NCBI RefSeq assembly: GCF_030824455.1
Contig: NZ_JAVBXR010000022.1
Location: 1-64,000 of the forward strand
Reading direction: 5' to 3'
Length of the DNA stretch: 64,000 bases
DNA from: Desulfobulbus sp.
GTDB taxonomy: Bacteria > Desulfobacterota > Desulfobulbia > Desulfobulbales > Desulfobulbaceae
The position numbers were made by a program, and so were the translations under genes. Every line of letters begins with the position of its first letter. Position 1 is the stretch's first letter. Of this stretch, positions 33,754 to 43,359 are shown one piece after another. The notes under the pieces are model-generated. The model had not been told where the DNA came from. It made no database searches and saw only the letters and a program-made list of their open reading frames with translations.

Positions 33754-33804
33754 TTTTCAACAAATATACAAATAACCCATACCATTTGTATATTTGTTTG
33801 AAAA
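33754..33804 (-). promoter_or_regulatory. Long palindromic operator of the fic gene
   Basis: The left arm 33754-33773 is complementary to the right arm 33784-33804 over 20 bases with a single extra T, around a 10-base centre. Inside it, CAAATATACAAAT and its complement are perfect 13-base arms. It is very AT-rich and ends 13 bases before the fic start codon, so it covers the promoter region. The C-terminal winged helix of the Fic protein is an obvious candidate to bind it. Confidence 0.7.
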
Positions 33805-34929
33805 TAATCTGTCAACAAATTCAGCCGCTATTTTTACGATCAAACGAAACTGCTGAACACGCCCAGGTTCCGAATAACCGGCGCGGCTCGAGGTCGCCCT
33901 CCCGATTATAGTTGCGGAGCGGGCGACTCGAGCCAGGAACAAGTTGAATCCCCGGCTGTACTCTATTGCGGGGAAAGGAGTCTTTCCTTTCCGCCGACAG
34001 ATGTTCCAGCCGTGCGGGCGTCTCGACAGAGAAGATAAAACAGCGCCAGACGACCCAAGGACACGCGCCAATGAAAAAAACGCGACAGCGGCAAAAAACA
34101 GGCGTTATTTCGAAGGCAGTTTCATGGCCGACGGCTACAGCTCCTCAACGATCACCCAAAAAATCACATCGAGATAGGAGCAAGCCACCAGCGGCCCGGA
34201 TGATCCTGCTCTTTGCCGATCATCGACACGCTCCTTGCCGCCACGGACCGGCAACGGTCCACTTGAAGAGCTGACACCGGCAAGGAAGAAGGCGACCGTT
34301 CAGCAGCCTGGCCCCTGACCACCAGGAGCACGTCAGCCGCAGCCAGGAGGCAGTGTCGACACCACCACCGAATGGCCGGATTACCGGCACCACCGGCCAG
34401 CGTGATCGCTCTCTTTGCAGGTAGTCGACCACGACATGACCAAGCGCAGGGAAGGCAACGACAGCCATCAAAGAAGAAGAGCCACTCTGGGACCGGCCCA
34501 ACCTGGCCAAGATCACCACCAAGGCATCGAGCCGCCCACAAAAGCACACCGGCGCGCAGCACCATCCACGCCATGCAATTCACCACAGGTCGGCCACCGG
34601 CAGCCAGGAGAACAACATCGACACCACCGAGCCAACGCGCCCCAGCCGGACGCGTCGCAAATCCCCAGCCATGATCTTTGCCACCATCCCCCGACCGAGG
34701 CCCATGGAAATAGCCGGGTGGCGCTCTCCGAAATCTCTTACATCGCGCAAACAAAGAAGTAAGAAACAACGTTTCTTGCTCTCTTACCGAACACCGTTTT
34801 GAGTTACGTGGCGACACAATCGAGGGATACCACCATGACCGTTTCTTCAGACACGCCGTTTCTTCAGACACGCCGTTTCTTCTTTCTTGATTTGTTCGTG
34901 ATTTTGTTTTGCAGGTGTATGGATTTATT
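33805..34929. other. Gene-poor right part of the element
   Basis: No ORF here is convincing. The plus strand is C/A-rich, and open frames on both strands have low-complexity, non-protein-like composition. Two imperfect direct copies of a ~30-base segment (CAGCCAGGAG ... TCGACACCACC) start at 34340 and 34601. A 17-base unit beginning CCGTTTCTTC is repeated in tandem at 34839-34855 and 34856-34872, with a partial third copy. Confidence 0.4.
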
Positions 34930-34952
34930 TTTGGGGGTAGTTTTGGGGGTAG
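34930..34952. repeat. Right integrase arm-site repeats
   Basis: Two TTTGGGGGTAG units have G-runs 12 bases apart (34933 and 34945), the same motif and spacing as the pair in front of the integrase gene. This marks the right end of the element. Confidence 0.65.
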
Positions 34953-35006
34953 ATTACTTTTTTGGCTATAAATTTTTACTTACAAAACAGACACATACAG
35001 TGCATT

Positions 35007-35022
35007 TTCGATAGAGCTTAGC
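35007..35022 (+). other. Candidate attR (degenerate tRNA-Ala 3' end)
   Basis: TTCGAT, three bases, then GCTTAGC, the same order and spacing as in the tRNA-Ala T arm and acceptor (13305-13320), with the three middle bases different and partial similarity continuing for another ten bases. It lies 55-75 bases beyond the right arm repeats. True att cores are normally identical, so this could be a diverged site or a chance match. Confidence 0.4.
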
Positions 35023-35308
35023 CCACCAATTATTTGTTTTTATTGCATTTTCAGTCAGTTCCTCATCAGAAAGCCTATCTTGTCCACCATCTTATCCACC
35101 TAAGATGAAGGAATCGAGATGGGCTTTTTCTGTTTCTAACGCCAGCAGCATCCCCACGCCTGACCACTCAATCAGCCCCCAACGCTAGATTTTCTAGTCA
35201 CAAGCAGATACTCCGCTCGACTGTTACCCTCCATAAAGAGTTCTCACGAGCCGTACGACCTCCAAAACGCCAGCGCAAAATGCAATGTTTTTGGGTTGCA
35301 AACGAAGC
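35023..35308. other. Right flank between element and SDR gene
   Basis: No gene seen. Around 35072-35136 there is an imperfect inverted repeat (AAGCCTATCT with AGATGGGCTT) followed by five T, which may act as a terminator for plus-strand transcription leaving the element. Confidence 0.35.
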
Positions 35309-37018
35309 TCACCCCTTGACCAGCGGACTGGTCCAGGATTTGCCGGAAACAGCCTCGCTGCAAAGGTCTTCCAACTGGCTGATCACCTGTTCCAGTCGTA
35401 GATTGTCCGTGGGTGGGGCCATTTTGCGCAACTCGTCCTGCAGGCTGGGCGACTGCAGCGTGGCCATTTCCACCTGATCTTCAATCCGGTCGATGGCCAT
35501 GTGGATGGCCATGGCAATGTACTCGTCGGCCCTGGGCGTCACCTGGCGAAACTTTGCGCGGCCGCGAAATCGCTGCACCAGAAATTCGCCAATGATGAAC
35601 AGACTGCGGCTGGCCAGCCCGCCGCAGAAACCAGCGGTCATCGGCAGGAAGGCGATGGTGTGGCCGTATTGCTGCATCATCGGACGGTTTCTTGTTCGCA
35701 TCACGGTGACGATCAACTGATAGAGCAGGCGAACAAATGAATCGGCAACGTCCCTATTCATGGCCCGCAGCGCCCGAATGCAACTTGAATGGCCCTCGGC
35801 TTGTTCCTCGTCAAGCGGCCGCGCCGTCATTGCTTCGACCACTTCGTCGCGCGCCAGGAGCCGCGAGTTGATAGCTTCAACCACGCTGTCGCGGGCGGCG
35901 TCCATGGCGTCGCACAAAAGCCCGTGCAGGGCCAAGTGCGGCCGGTCCGATTCCTTGCGGAGCATGGCCTCGTTCCATTGCCGCCACAGCTCCGGGTTCC
36001 TTTTCATGTTCTCAATCAGGAACACCAATCGCCGGGTAATGGATTTGCGCGGCGTCGGCTTCCAGCCTAACTCCCTGCGGGTCCGCGAACTGTCGGCAAT
36101 TAGCTGTTGATCGACATACTTGAGCATCCACAACTGCTCAAAGGGCGCCTTGCCCTGCAGCCGGCTGAGCAGTCGCCGCGCCAGGATCATCGGGGCCAGC
36201 AGCCAGCGGTTGATCCGCCACGGTTTGAGATGGTCATTGGCGGAAAACTGGCTGGCAATGCGGAAGAGTTCCAGATGCGACACCGTTCCGTCCGGCCCGG
36301 CGTTGAAGGTACAGAGCCGCTCCATTTGGTTGCTTTTCTCGATCACCCGCAGAAAAAATTGCACCAGATCCTGGACATGGATGTAGGGAATGGCGGATTT
36401 CCCTTGGCCTGCGATGATCCGCGACTCCAAAAATTTACCCGAGCACCAGTTGTTGAGCAGGGTGTAGAGGGGCGGATACTCGCACCAGTCGCTGAACACC
36501 GCCGCAATGCGGACGATGGCCCCCGGCACCCACGGCGCGTATTCCCGCACCAGTTCCTCGCCGGCCCGCTTGCTTCTCGCATAGGGGATGGCGGCGTCCG
36601 GCGGGGCCTCCTCGTTGATCACCGGACCAAAGGGGCAGGCGGCCTGCGAACTGGCAAAGATAAACCGTTTGACGCCCAACTTTTTGGCCAGCTCCAGCAT
36701 GTTTTTGACGCCGTGGATGTTGGTGCGGGTGTATTCGGGATGCTCCTGGTTGGTGAAGTCGTAATAGCCGGCTAAATTGACCACATAATCAACGCCGCCA
36801 TGGCCCTGCACCCGTTGGAGAAGATTCTCCATCTTGTCCGCCTCAGCGATATCCACCTGAATCCAGCGAAGATTGGCCTCTGGCAGCACCCCCGCCTCCT
36901 CCATGGACCTCCGGGCAACGCAAAACAGGCGGAATCTGCCGGCGGCGGCCTTGATGAAATTACGGCCGACAAAACCGGACGCGCCGGTCAGAATCAATCC
37001 TGGCAACGAATGGTCCAT
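35309..37018 (-). CDS. NAD-dependent epimerase/dehydratase with a C-terminal extension
   Basis: A 569-residue protein. Residues 1 to about 320 are an extended SDR: a Rossmann motif near the start (LTGASGFVGRN), a DVAEAD-like acidic site, NLAGYYD, and the catalytic YARSK (Tyr and Lys). It probably acts on a nucleotide sugar or lipid-linked substrate. The last ~250 residues are helical (EAMLRKESDRPHLALHGLL ..., later a hydrophobic GHTIAFLPMTAGFCGGLASR stretch) and match nothing I know. The start is the ATG at 37018, six bases after AAGGGAGA; the ATG at 37024 touches the ribosome site. It is divergent from the flavoprotein gene. Confidence 0.82.
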   Translation of the reverse strand: MDHSLPGLILTGASGFVGRNFIKAAAGRFRLFCVARRSMEEAGVLPEANLRWIQVDIAEADKMENLLQRVQGHGGVDYVVNLAGYYDFTNQEHPEYTRTNIHGVKNMLELAKKLGVKRFIFASSQAACPFGPVINEEAPPDAAIPYARSKRAGEELVREYAPWVPGAIVRIAAVFSDWCEYPPLYTLLNNWCSGKFLESRIIAGQGKSAIPYIHVQDLVQFFLRVIEKSNQMERLCTFNAGPDGTVSHLELFRIASQFSANDHLKPWRINRWLLAPMILARRLLSRLQGKAPFEQLWMLKYVDQQLIADSSRTRRELGWKPTPRKSITRRLVFLIENMKRNPELWRQWNEAMLRKESDRPHLALHGLLCDAMDAARDSVVEAINSRLLARDEVVEAMTARPLDEEQAEGHSSCIRALRAMNRDVADSFVRLLYQLIVTVMRTRNRPMMQQYGHTIAFLPMTAGFCGGLASRSLFIIGEFLVQRFRGRAKFRQVTPRADEYIAMAIHMAIDRIEDQVEMATLQSPSLQDELRKMAPPTDNLRLEQVISQLEDLCSEAVSGKSWTSPLVKG

Positions 37019-37203
37019 TTGCATTCTCCCTTGAGCAAGCCCGTCGCGCGTGCGTTGGTGTTCTTTTCTGGATAAACAAGCGATTATTATGGATAGTGGA
37101 GCGGTGCCCATCTGTCAACAACCAGCATGCAACCCATGGGGCGACAGTCTGCGAATCTGAGGATTAAGGTGTTTTTTCCCGTGGCTTGGTGTAGTACTGG
37201 CGC

Positions 37204-38517
37204 ATGGATTCCACGCCTCTTTCCCAAAACGACAATCGCCTGCAAAAGGCTGCGGCGCCCCAGAATTGCCTGGTGGTGGTCGGCGGCGGCGCCGCAGGCC
37301 TGATGGCCGCCGGACAGGCCGCCCTGGCGGGGGCCAAGGTTGTTGTTCTGGAGAAGATGAAGCGGCCGGGCCGCAAACTCTGCATCACCGGCAAGGGGCG
37401 CTGCAACCTGACCAACGTCGCCCCGCTACCCGAGTTTCTTGGTCATTTCGGCCCCACCGGCCCCTTTCTTCGCCAAGCCTTTCACCGTTTTTTCACCCCT
37501 GAGTTGGTCCAATTTTTTCATGAACTGGGACTGAACACCACCACCGAACGCGGCGGCCGCGTCTTTCCAACCTCGGGCAAAGCACCGGAAGTGCTGGCAG
37601 TTTTAGAGCAGTGGTTAGGGCGCTGCGGCGTACATGTTCGCACCGGTTGCGCGGCTGAGCATCTCTTGGTCGAAGACGGCAGATTAACCGGAATTATTTG
37701 CGGCGGCGCGACCATCGCCTGCAAAGCCCTCATCCTTGCCGTCGGCGGAGCCTCCTACCCGCTCACCGGCTCCAGCGGCGACGGCTATCGTTTAGCCGAA
37801 GAAGTCGGGCATCGCATCGTGCCAATCCGGCCCGCGCTGACGCCGCTGATCACCGCAGGCGGCCTGGCCGCCCGAATGGCCAATTTGCAGCTGCGCAACA
37901 TCCTGGCGCGGGTGTTCATTGACGGCAAAAAAAAGGCAGAGGCCTTTGGCGAACTCACCTTCATGGAATACGGTCTCAGCGGCCCGGTGATTCTGACCCT
38001 CAGCGGCGGAATTGTCGACGCCCTGCGCCAGGGGCAGGAAGTGATTGTCCAGCTCGATCTCAAGCCGGCGCTGGATGAAAAAAAACTCGACGCCCGACTG
38101 GTGCGCGATTTCCAAGAGCGACGACTGGAACCAATTGCCAGCGTGTTGCGCGGCCTGCTGCCCAAGGAAATGGTGGCCGTGGCCCTGGAGGAGATTGATC
38201 TGGGCGCTGATCGCCTGGTTGGAACCATCCGAGCCGACGAACGCAAGCGACTGCGTCACTGGCTGAAAAATTTCCCCTTGCGGGTGGTCAGCCACCGCCC
38301 GCTGGCCGAGGCCATTGTCACCGCCGGCGGAGTTGACGTCAGCGAGGTCAATCCCCGCACCATGGAATCGCGGCTGACGTCAGGGCTGTTTTTTGCCGGC
38401 GAGATCCTCGACATTCAGGCCGACACCGGCGGCTACAACCTCCAGGCCGCCTTTTCCACCGGCTGGCTGGCCGGCCGGGCCGCAGCCGCCCGAATCACTG
38501 AAGGCGCGGAGGCCTGA
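37204..38517 (+). CDS. BaiN/YhiN-like FAD-dependent oxidoreductase
   Basis: A 437-residue HI0933-family flavoprotein. The N-terminal dinucleotide fold reads VVVGGGAAGLMAAGQAALAG followed by VVVLEKMKRPGRKLCITGKGRCNLTN, diagnostic for the family. The C-terminal VTAGGVDVSEVNPRTMESR and GLFFAGEILDIQADTGGYNLQ close the FAD site. The physiological substrate is unknown for most members. The next gene starts one base after its stop, so the two are cotranscribed. Confidence 0.92.
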   Translation: MDSTPLSQNDNRLQKAAAPQNCLVVVGGGAAGLMAAGQAALAGAKVVVLEKMKRPGRKLCITGKGRCNLTNVAPLPEFLGHFGPTGPFLRQAFHRFFTPELVQFFHELGLNTTTERGGRVFPTSGKAPEVLAVLEQWLGRCGVHVRTGCAAEHLLVEDGRLTGIICGGATIACKALILAVGGASYPLTGSSGDGYRLAEEVGHRIVPIRPALTPLITAGGLAARMANLQLRNILARVFIDGKKKAEAFGELTFMEYGLSGPVILTLSGGIVDALRQGQEVIVQLDLKPALDEKKLDARLVRDFQERRLEPIASVLRGLLPKEMVAVALEEIDLGADRLVGTIRADERKRLRHWLKNFPLRVVSHRPLAEAIVTAGGVDVSEVNPRTMESRLTSGLFFAGEILDIQADTGGYNLQAAFSTGWLAGRAAAARITEGAEA

Positions 38518-38518
38518 G

Positions 38519-40282
38519 ATGTTTCTCCCCAGCACTCGCGATGAAATGGAACGGTTGGGCTGGCCCCAACTGGACGTGATATTGGTTACCGGCGACGCCT
38601 ATATCGACTCGCCCTTCATCGGCGTCGCCATGATCGGCAAACTGCTGGTTCATCATGGTTTTCGGGTCGGCGTCATTGCTCAGCCGGCAGTGAACTCAGG
38701 CACGGACATCACTCGTCTGGGCGAACCCAAACTCTTCTGGGGCGTCACCGGCGGCTGCATCGACTCGATGGTCGCCAACCGCACCGCCTCCGGCCGCCGC
38801 CGCAAAACCGACGACTACACCCCCGGCGGTCTCAACACCCGCCGTCCCGACCGGGCGGTGATCGCCTACGCCAATCTGATTCGCCAGCATTTCAAAGGCA
38901 CCGCGCCCCTGGTGTTGGGCGGCATCGAGGCCAGCCTGCGCCGCATCGCCCATTACGACGTCTGGGACAACCGGGTGCGCCGCTCCATCCTCTTTGACGC
39001 CAAGGCCGATTACCTGCTCTACGGCATGGCCGAACGCACCGTGCTCGAATTGGCACGGGCGTTGGCCGCCGGCCAGTCGCCAACCTCGATTCGCGGCCTC
39101 TGTTACGCAGCCGCCGAAGCGCCGGCAACCGCCCTGATGCTGCCTGCCTACCAAACAACAGCGGCCGATAAAACCGCCTTTGCCGCCATGTTCCGCGTCT
39201 TCTACGACAACAATGATCCAATCACCGCCCAGATGCTGGCGCAGCAGCAGGACAGCCGCTTCCTGATTCACAATCCGCCGCAGCCGCCCTTGTCCACAGC
39301 GGAACTCGACCAGGTCCACAATCTCGATTTTGAACGCGATCTCCATCCCCTGAATCGGCGTTTGGGCACGGTGCGCGCCCTGGACACCATCCGTTTTGCC
39401 CTCGCCACCCACCGGGGCTGCTACGGCGAATGTAATTTCTGCGCCATTGCCGTGCATCAGGGGCGCACCATCCAACAGCGCAGCGTCGAGTCGATTGTGC
39501 GCGAGGCGGAGCGGATGGCCGTTCACCCGGCCTTCAAAGGAACCATTGCCGACGTCGGCGGTCCCACCGCCAACATGTACGGTTTTGAATGCGCCAAAAA
39601 GCAGACCAAAGGCGCCTGCCGGGACAAACGCTGTCTGTTTCCGACCATCTGCCCGAGTCTCAAAATCGATCACGGCCCGCTCATTGGCCTGCTGCAGCGG
39701 CTGCGCAGCATCAACAACATCAAAAAAATCGCGGTGGCCTCGGGAATCCGCTACGACATCATTCTGGCCGACAAGAAACACGGCCTCAGCTATCTGCGCG
39801 AGGTGGTGCGCCACCATGTTTCCGGGCAGATGAAAATTGCGCCGGAACACAGCGAAAGCGAAGTGCTGCACGCCATGGGCAAGCCGGGCACGGAGGCCCT
39901 GCTGCAATTCCGCAGCCTGTTCAATCGACTGACCGAAGAAGAGGGACTGAAACAGTTCCTCACCTATTACCTGATTGCCGCCCACCCCGGCTGCACCCAA
40001 GCGGCGATGGAAGCACTGCATGCCTTCTGCCGCAAAGAGCTGCATCTTATTCCCCGCCAGGTGCAGTTGTTCACCCCTACGCCGTGCACCTGGTCCACCC
40101 TGATGTACTGGACCGAAACTGACCCCTTCAGCAACGCGCCCTGTTTTGTCGAAAAAAGTGAAGCCGGCCGTGAACGGCAAAAGGTCGCTCTGGTCGGCGA
40201 TACGCCGCGCCCCAAAAAAGAGGCCACCGGCAAACCTGTTTCCGCCAAATCGTTTTCTCCACGCAGAAAGAACAAAAAATAG
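38519..40282 (+). CDS. YgiQ family radical SAM protein
   Basis: A 587-residue protein with the N-terminal YgiQ domain (LDVILVTGDAYIDSPFIGVAMIGKLL) and the radical SAM core with the iron-sulfur motif RGCYGECNFC (CxxxCxxC). Family landmarks IADVGGPTANMYG and GQMKIAPEHSE follow, then a C-terminal PTPCTWSTLMYWTETDP. The C-terminal tail is Lys/Arg-rich. The reaction is not established. The start is the ATG at 38519, one base after the upstream stop. Confidence 0.94.
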   Translation: MFLPSTRDEMERLGWPQLDVILVTGDAYIDSPFIGVAMIGKLLVHHGFRVGVIAQPAVNSGTDITRLGEPKLFWGVTGGCIDSMVANRTASGRRRKTDDYTPGGLNTRRPDRAVIAYANLIRQHFKGTAPLVLGGIEASLRRIAHYDVWDNRVRRSILFDAKADYLLYGMAERTVLELARALAAGQSPTSIRGLCYAAAEAPATALMLPAYQTTAADKTAFAAMFRVFYDNNDPITAQMLAQQQDSRFLIHNPPQPPLSTAELDQVHNLDFERDLHPLNRRLGTVRALDTIRFALATHRGCYGECNFCAIAVHQGRTIQQRSVESIVREAERMAVHPAFKGTIADVGGPTANMYGFECAKKQTKGACRDKRCLFPTICPSLKIDHGPLIGLLQRLRSINNIKKIAVASGIRYDIILADKKHGLSYLREVVRHHVSGQMKIAPEHSESEVLHAMGKPGTEALLQFRSLFNRLTEEEGLKQFLTYYLIAAHPGCTQAAMEALHAFCRKELHLIPRQVQLFTPTPCTWSTLMYWTETDPFSNAPCFVEKSEAGRERQKVALVGDTPRPKKEATGKPVSAKSFSPRRKNKK

Positions 40283-40469
40283 CCCCGCCCTCCCCACCGG
40301 CAACCAATCCCGCATTTTTACGATGCAACGGGATGTTGCAGCTCTTCACCTCTGCATTGCGCCCCCTACCTTTATTCAGCCTAACCGGGCCTTTTCATAA
40401 ATTATTCTGATATATAAAAAAACACTTTGACCGGTTACGCGTTCGGGGGTATCTAAATATCACAAATCC

Positions 40470-40526
40470 TGAGTGAGTGCTCAGTCGGGAATGTCGCCAA
40501 TGCAGTTTTCTGAGTGATCGCTCACT
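40470..40526. promoter_or_regulatory. Twin TetR-type operators
   Basis: Two 16-base sites, 40470-40485 and 40511-40526, share TGAGTGA-NN-GCTCA-N-T. The second has a perfect AGTGA/TCACT palindrome. Their centres are 41 bases apart, close to four helical turns. They lie just before a TetR gene and probably serve autoregulation. Confidence 0.65.
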
Positions 40527-40557
40527 TAACAGACCGACAACAGAGACCAAAGAAGGT

Positions 40558-41148
40558 ATGACACGCGCACAGACAAAAAAAGAAGCCATCCTGCAGGCGG
40601 CAACCAAATTCTTTGCGGAACGCGGCTACTGGGACACCTCGGTCAACGACATCTCCAAGGCCACCGGAGTGGCCGAGGGCACCATCTTTTATCATTTTCA
40701 GAGCAAGGAAGACCTGTTTCTCGCCGTGCTGCAAAAGTTCAAAGAGGACTTTGTCGGTAAATTCAAGCAGTATCTCAAGGATAACGAGTTCGACACCGGG
40801 CTGGAGATGGTGGAAGGAGCGATTTCATTCTACCTCTACCAGTCCAGCGTCATGGAAGAACGGTTTCTCCTCCTCCACCGCCACCATTACTATCAGATTG
40901 CGCCGGACAATCCCAAATGCTGGCAGTATCTGGAGGAAATCTACAGCGGCCTGATCAGCATTTTTGAGCAGGCGATCATCAGGGGCATGGCTGACGGATC
41001 GATCCGCAAGGTGTCGGCCAACAAGAAGGCCCTGCTCATTTTCACCTTGGTCGACGGCCTGGTCCGTCTGGACACCTATAATCTCTACCAGGCGACAGCC
41101 CTCTATGAAGAGCTCATCGAGTCCTGCCGCTGTTGGCTGAAACCCTGA
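40558..41148 (+). CDS. TetR/AcrR family transcriptional regulator
   Basis: A 196-residue protein. The N-terminal helix-turn-helix is clear: KKEAILQAATKFFAERGYWD, then TSVNDISKATGVAEGTIFYHF and KEDLFLAVL. The C-terminal ligand-binding domain is divergent. The start is the ATG at 40558 behind GAAGG. It lies 40 bases upstream of the SulP transporter gene on the same strand, so it probably controls itself and the transporter through the twin operators upstream. Confidence 0.93.
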   Translation: MTRAQTKKEAILQAATKFFAERGYWDTSVNDISKATGVAEGTIFYHFQSKEDLFLAVLQKFKEDFVGKFKQYLKDNEFDTGLEMVEGAISFYLYQSSVMEERFLLLHRHHYYQIAPDNPKCWQYLEEIYSGLISIFEQAIIRGMADGSIRKVSANKKALLIFTLVDGLVRLDTYNLYQATALYEELIESCRCWLKP

Positions 41149-41188
41149 CCCATCAACCTTTGACTTCAACGAACACGAGCGGACGGAC

Positions 41189-43339
41189 ATGGCACTGACA
41201 AAAATTTTCCCCTTTCTCGGCTGGATTAAAGGCTACAACGCAAAGAGTTTTCAGATCGACGCCCTGGCGGGTCTGACCGTGGCCCTGGTCCTTATCCCGC
41301 AGTCGATGGCCTATGCGCAACTGGCGGGGCTGCCGGCCTACTTCGGCCTGTACGCAGCCTTCCTGCCGCCTATGGTCGCGGCCCTGTTCGGTTCAAGTCG
41401 GCAACTGGCCACTGGCCCGGTGGCCGTGGTTTCTTTGATGTCCGCCGCCTCGCTGCAGCCGCTGGCTTCGGCCGGCAGCACCGAATTCATTGCCTACTCC
41501 ATCCTGTTGGCCTTGATTGTCGGCGTGTTTCAGTTCTCCCTGGGCGTGCTCCGTCTCGGCCTGGTGGTCAACTTCCTGTCGCACCCGGTGGTCAATGGTT
41601 TCACCAATGCCGGCGCGATTATCATCGCCACCTCCCAGTTGTCCAAATTTTTTGGCGTGGACGTCGACTCGGCGGAGCATCATTACGACACCATGATCCG
41701 GGTGGTGCAGGCGGCCATGGATTTCACCCACTGGCCCACCCTGATCTACGGCGTGGGCGCAGTGGCGATCATGGTTGGCCTGAAGAAAATCAATCCCAAA
41801 ATTCCAGCGGTGCTGGTGGCGGTGGTCATCACCACCCTGCTCTCCTATTTCACCGGCTATAATAAAGACGTGCGCGCGCCATTGGCGGCCGTCAAGTTGC
41901 CCGAAGCCGAACAGCTTATCACCGAATTCAACAGCACGATCAAAACAATCGAAACATTGAGCCTGGAACGACTCAACGCCGGCAAGGAACTGGAGCAGGC
42001 GGAGAAGACCGCACACGGTCACGGCCCATCCCTGGAGTCCATCGCCCTGCACAGCCAAATAGCCCTTCTCACCGGAAAAATAGGGCAGGCGGAAGAGCAG
42101 ACGCTTGAACTCCGCAGTAAATTGCGCCAACTCAAATTTGAAAAAGCGCAGCAGGGCGACCAGGCGGTGTTTTACCTGAAAGGCGCGGTTCCAGGCGACG
42201 TCGCCACCGATCACGGCACATGGCGACTGAAGGTGTCGAACTCCAAGCTCAAGACCGACCAGCTATTGCTCATGGGCGGCGGCGCAATCATCGGCAAAAT
42301 CCCCGAAGGCCTGCCCACCTTCACCATCCCCAAGCTGCAGGCCAACACTATTTTCAAAATTCTGCCCACCGCGATCATCATCTCTTTGCTGGGCTTCATG
42401 GAAGCCATCGCCATTGCCAAGGCCATGGCCGCCAAGACCGGGCAAAAACTTGATCCCAACCAGGAATTAATCGGTCAGGGCTTGGCCAACATCATCGGCT
42501 CGTTTGGTTCCAGCTATGCGGTGTCGGGCTCGTTTTCCCGCTCGGCGGTCAACCTGCAGGCCGGCGCGTTAACCGGCATTTCCAGCGTCATCACCAGCAT
42601 TATGGTGGTCATCACCCTGATGTTCCTCACGCCGCTGCTCTACCACCTGCCACAGGCGGTGTTGGCCGCAGTGATCATGATGGCGGTTATCGGCCTGATC
42701 AACACCAAGGGTTTTGTCCACTCCTGGCATGCGCAAAAACACGACGGCATTATCTCGATCATCACCTTTGTCGTCACCCTGGCCTTTGCCCCGCACCTTG
42801 ACAAAGGCGTTATGGTGGGCGTCGGCCTGTCCATGGCGGTTTTCCTCTACAAGTCGATGCGGCCGGTGGTGGCCAAACTGTCGATGTACAAAGACGGCTC
42901 CTTGCAAAGCACGGAACAGCATCGGTTGCGCGGCTGTCGCCACATCGCGGTGGTTCGCTTCGACGGAGCCCTCTTCTTTGCCAACGCCAGCTATCTGGAC
43001 GAGCAGATCCTCAAATATCGCAACGACATGCCGGACTTGCGCTACATCCTGCTCGACGCCAGCGGCATCAACGACATTGACGCCTCGGGCGAAGAGGAGC
43101 TAGCCCTGCTGGTGGACCGCTTGCACGCCGCCAAACTGGGCTTTGCGGTCTGCAACGCCAAGGGCCCGATCCTGGCCGTGCTTGACCGGACCCATCTGTT
43201 TGACAAGATTGGCCGGGAGAATTTTTACCCAGACACCAAGGCCGCGGTGGCCGACATCGTGGGCAAGGTCCATGAAAGCGCGGATCTGCCTTCCGAGGGC
43301 TGCAAAAACTGCCCGCTGACCAAATATCTGCCGAACTAA
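41189..43339 (+). CDS. SulP family anion transporter with a large internal insertion and STAS domain
   Basis: A 716-residue inner-membrane protein. The SulP core is recognisable from LAGLTVALVLIPQSMAYAQLAGLP to the transmembrane region ending near residue 225, and again from IGKIPEGLPTFTIP (about 368) through later helices. A C-terminal STAS domain follows (ILLDASGINDIDASGEEELALLV). Most family members have 550-600 residues. The extra ~135 residues (about 228-366) include a predicted coiled coil (LEQAEKTAHGHG..., AEEQTLELRSKLRQLKFEKA) and sit between membrane segments. The end carries a small CKNCP motif. The substrate (sulfate, bicarbonate or other) is not determinable. Confidence 0.92.
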   Translation: MALTKIFPFLGWIKGYNAKSFQIDALAGLTVALVLIPQSMAYAQLAGLPAYFGLYAAFLPPMVAALFGSSRQLATGPVAVVSLMSAASLQPLASAGSTEFIAYSILLALIVGVFQFSLGVLRLGLVVNFLSHPVVNGFTNAGAIIIATSQLSKFFGVDVDSAEHHYDTMIRVVQAAMDFTHWPTLIYGVGAVAIMVGLKKINPKIPAVLVAVVITTLLSYFTGYNKDVRAPLAAVKLPEAEQLITEFNSTIKTIETLSLERLNAGKELEQAEKTAHGHGPSLESIALHSQIALLTGKIGQAEEQTLELRSKLRQLKFEKAQQGDQAVFYLKGAVPGDVATDHGTWRLKVSNSKLKTDQLLLMGGGAIIGKIPEGLPTFTIPKLQANTIFKILPTAIIISLLGFMEAIAIAKAMAAKTGQKLDPNQELIGQGLANIIGSFGSSYAVSGSFSRSAVNLQAGALTGISSVITSIMVVITLMFLTPLLYHLPQAVLAAVIMMAVIGLINTKGFVHSWHAQKHDGIISIITFVVTLAFAPHLDKGVMVGVGLSMAVFLYKSMRPVVAKLSMYKDGSLQSTEQHRLRGCRHIAVVRFDGALFFANASYLDEQILKYRNDMPDLRYILLDASGINDIDASGEEELALLVDRLHAAKLGFAVCNAKGPILAVLDRTHLFDKIGRENFYPDTKAAVADIVGKVHESADLPSEGCKNCPLTKYLPN

Positions 43340-43359
43340 AGCTTCGCGCCCTTCCTTCC

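Noticed and set aside
34164-34871. Long minus-strand open frame (235 codons) near the right end of the element
   Set aside because: Cys/Trp/Arg-rich, low-complexity translation with no ribosome site; it mirrors a C/A-rich plus strand and looks like a chance frame in GC-rich DNA.
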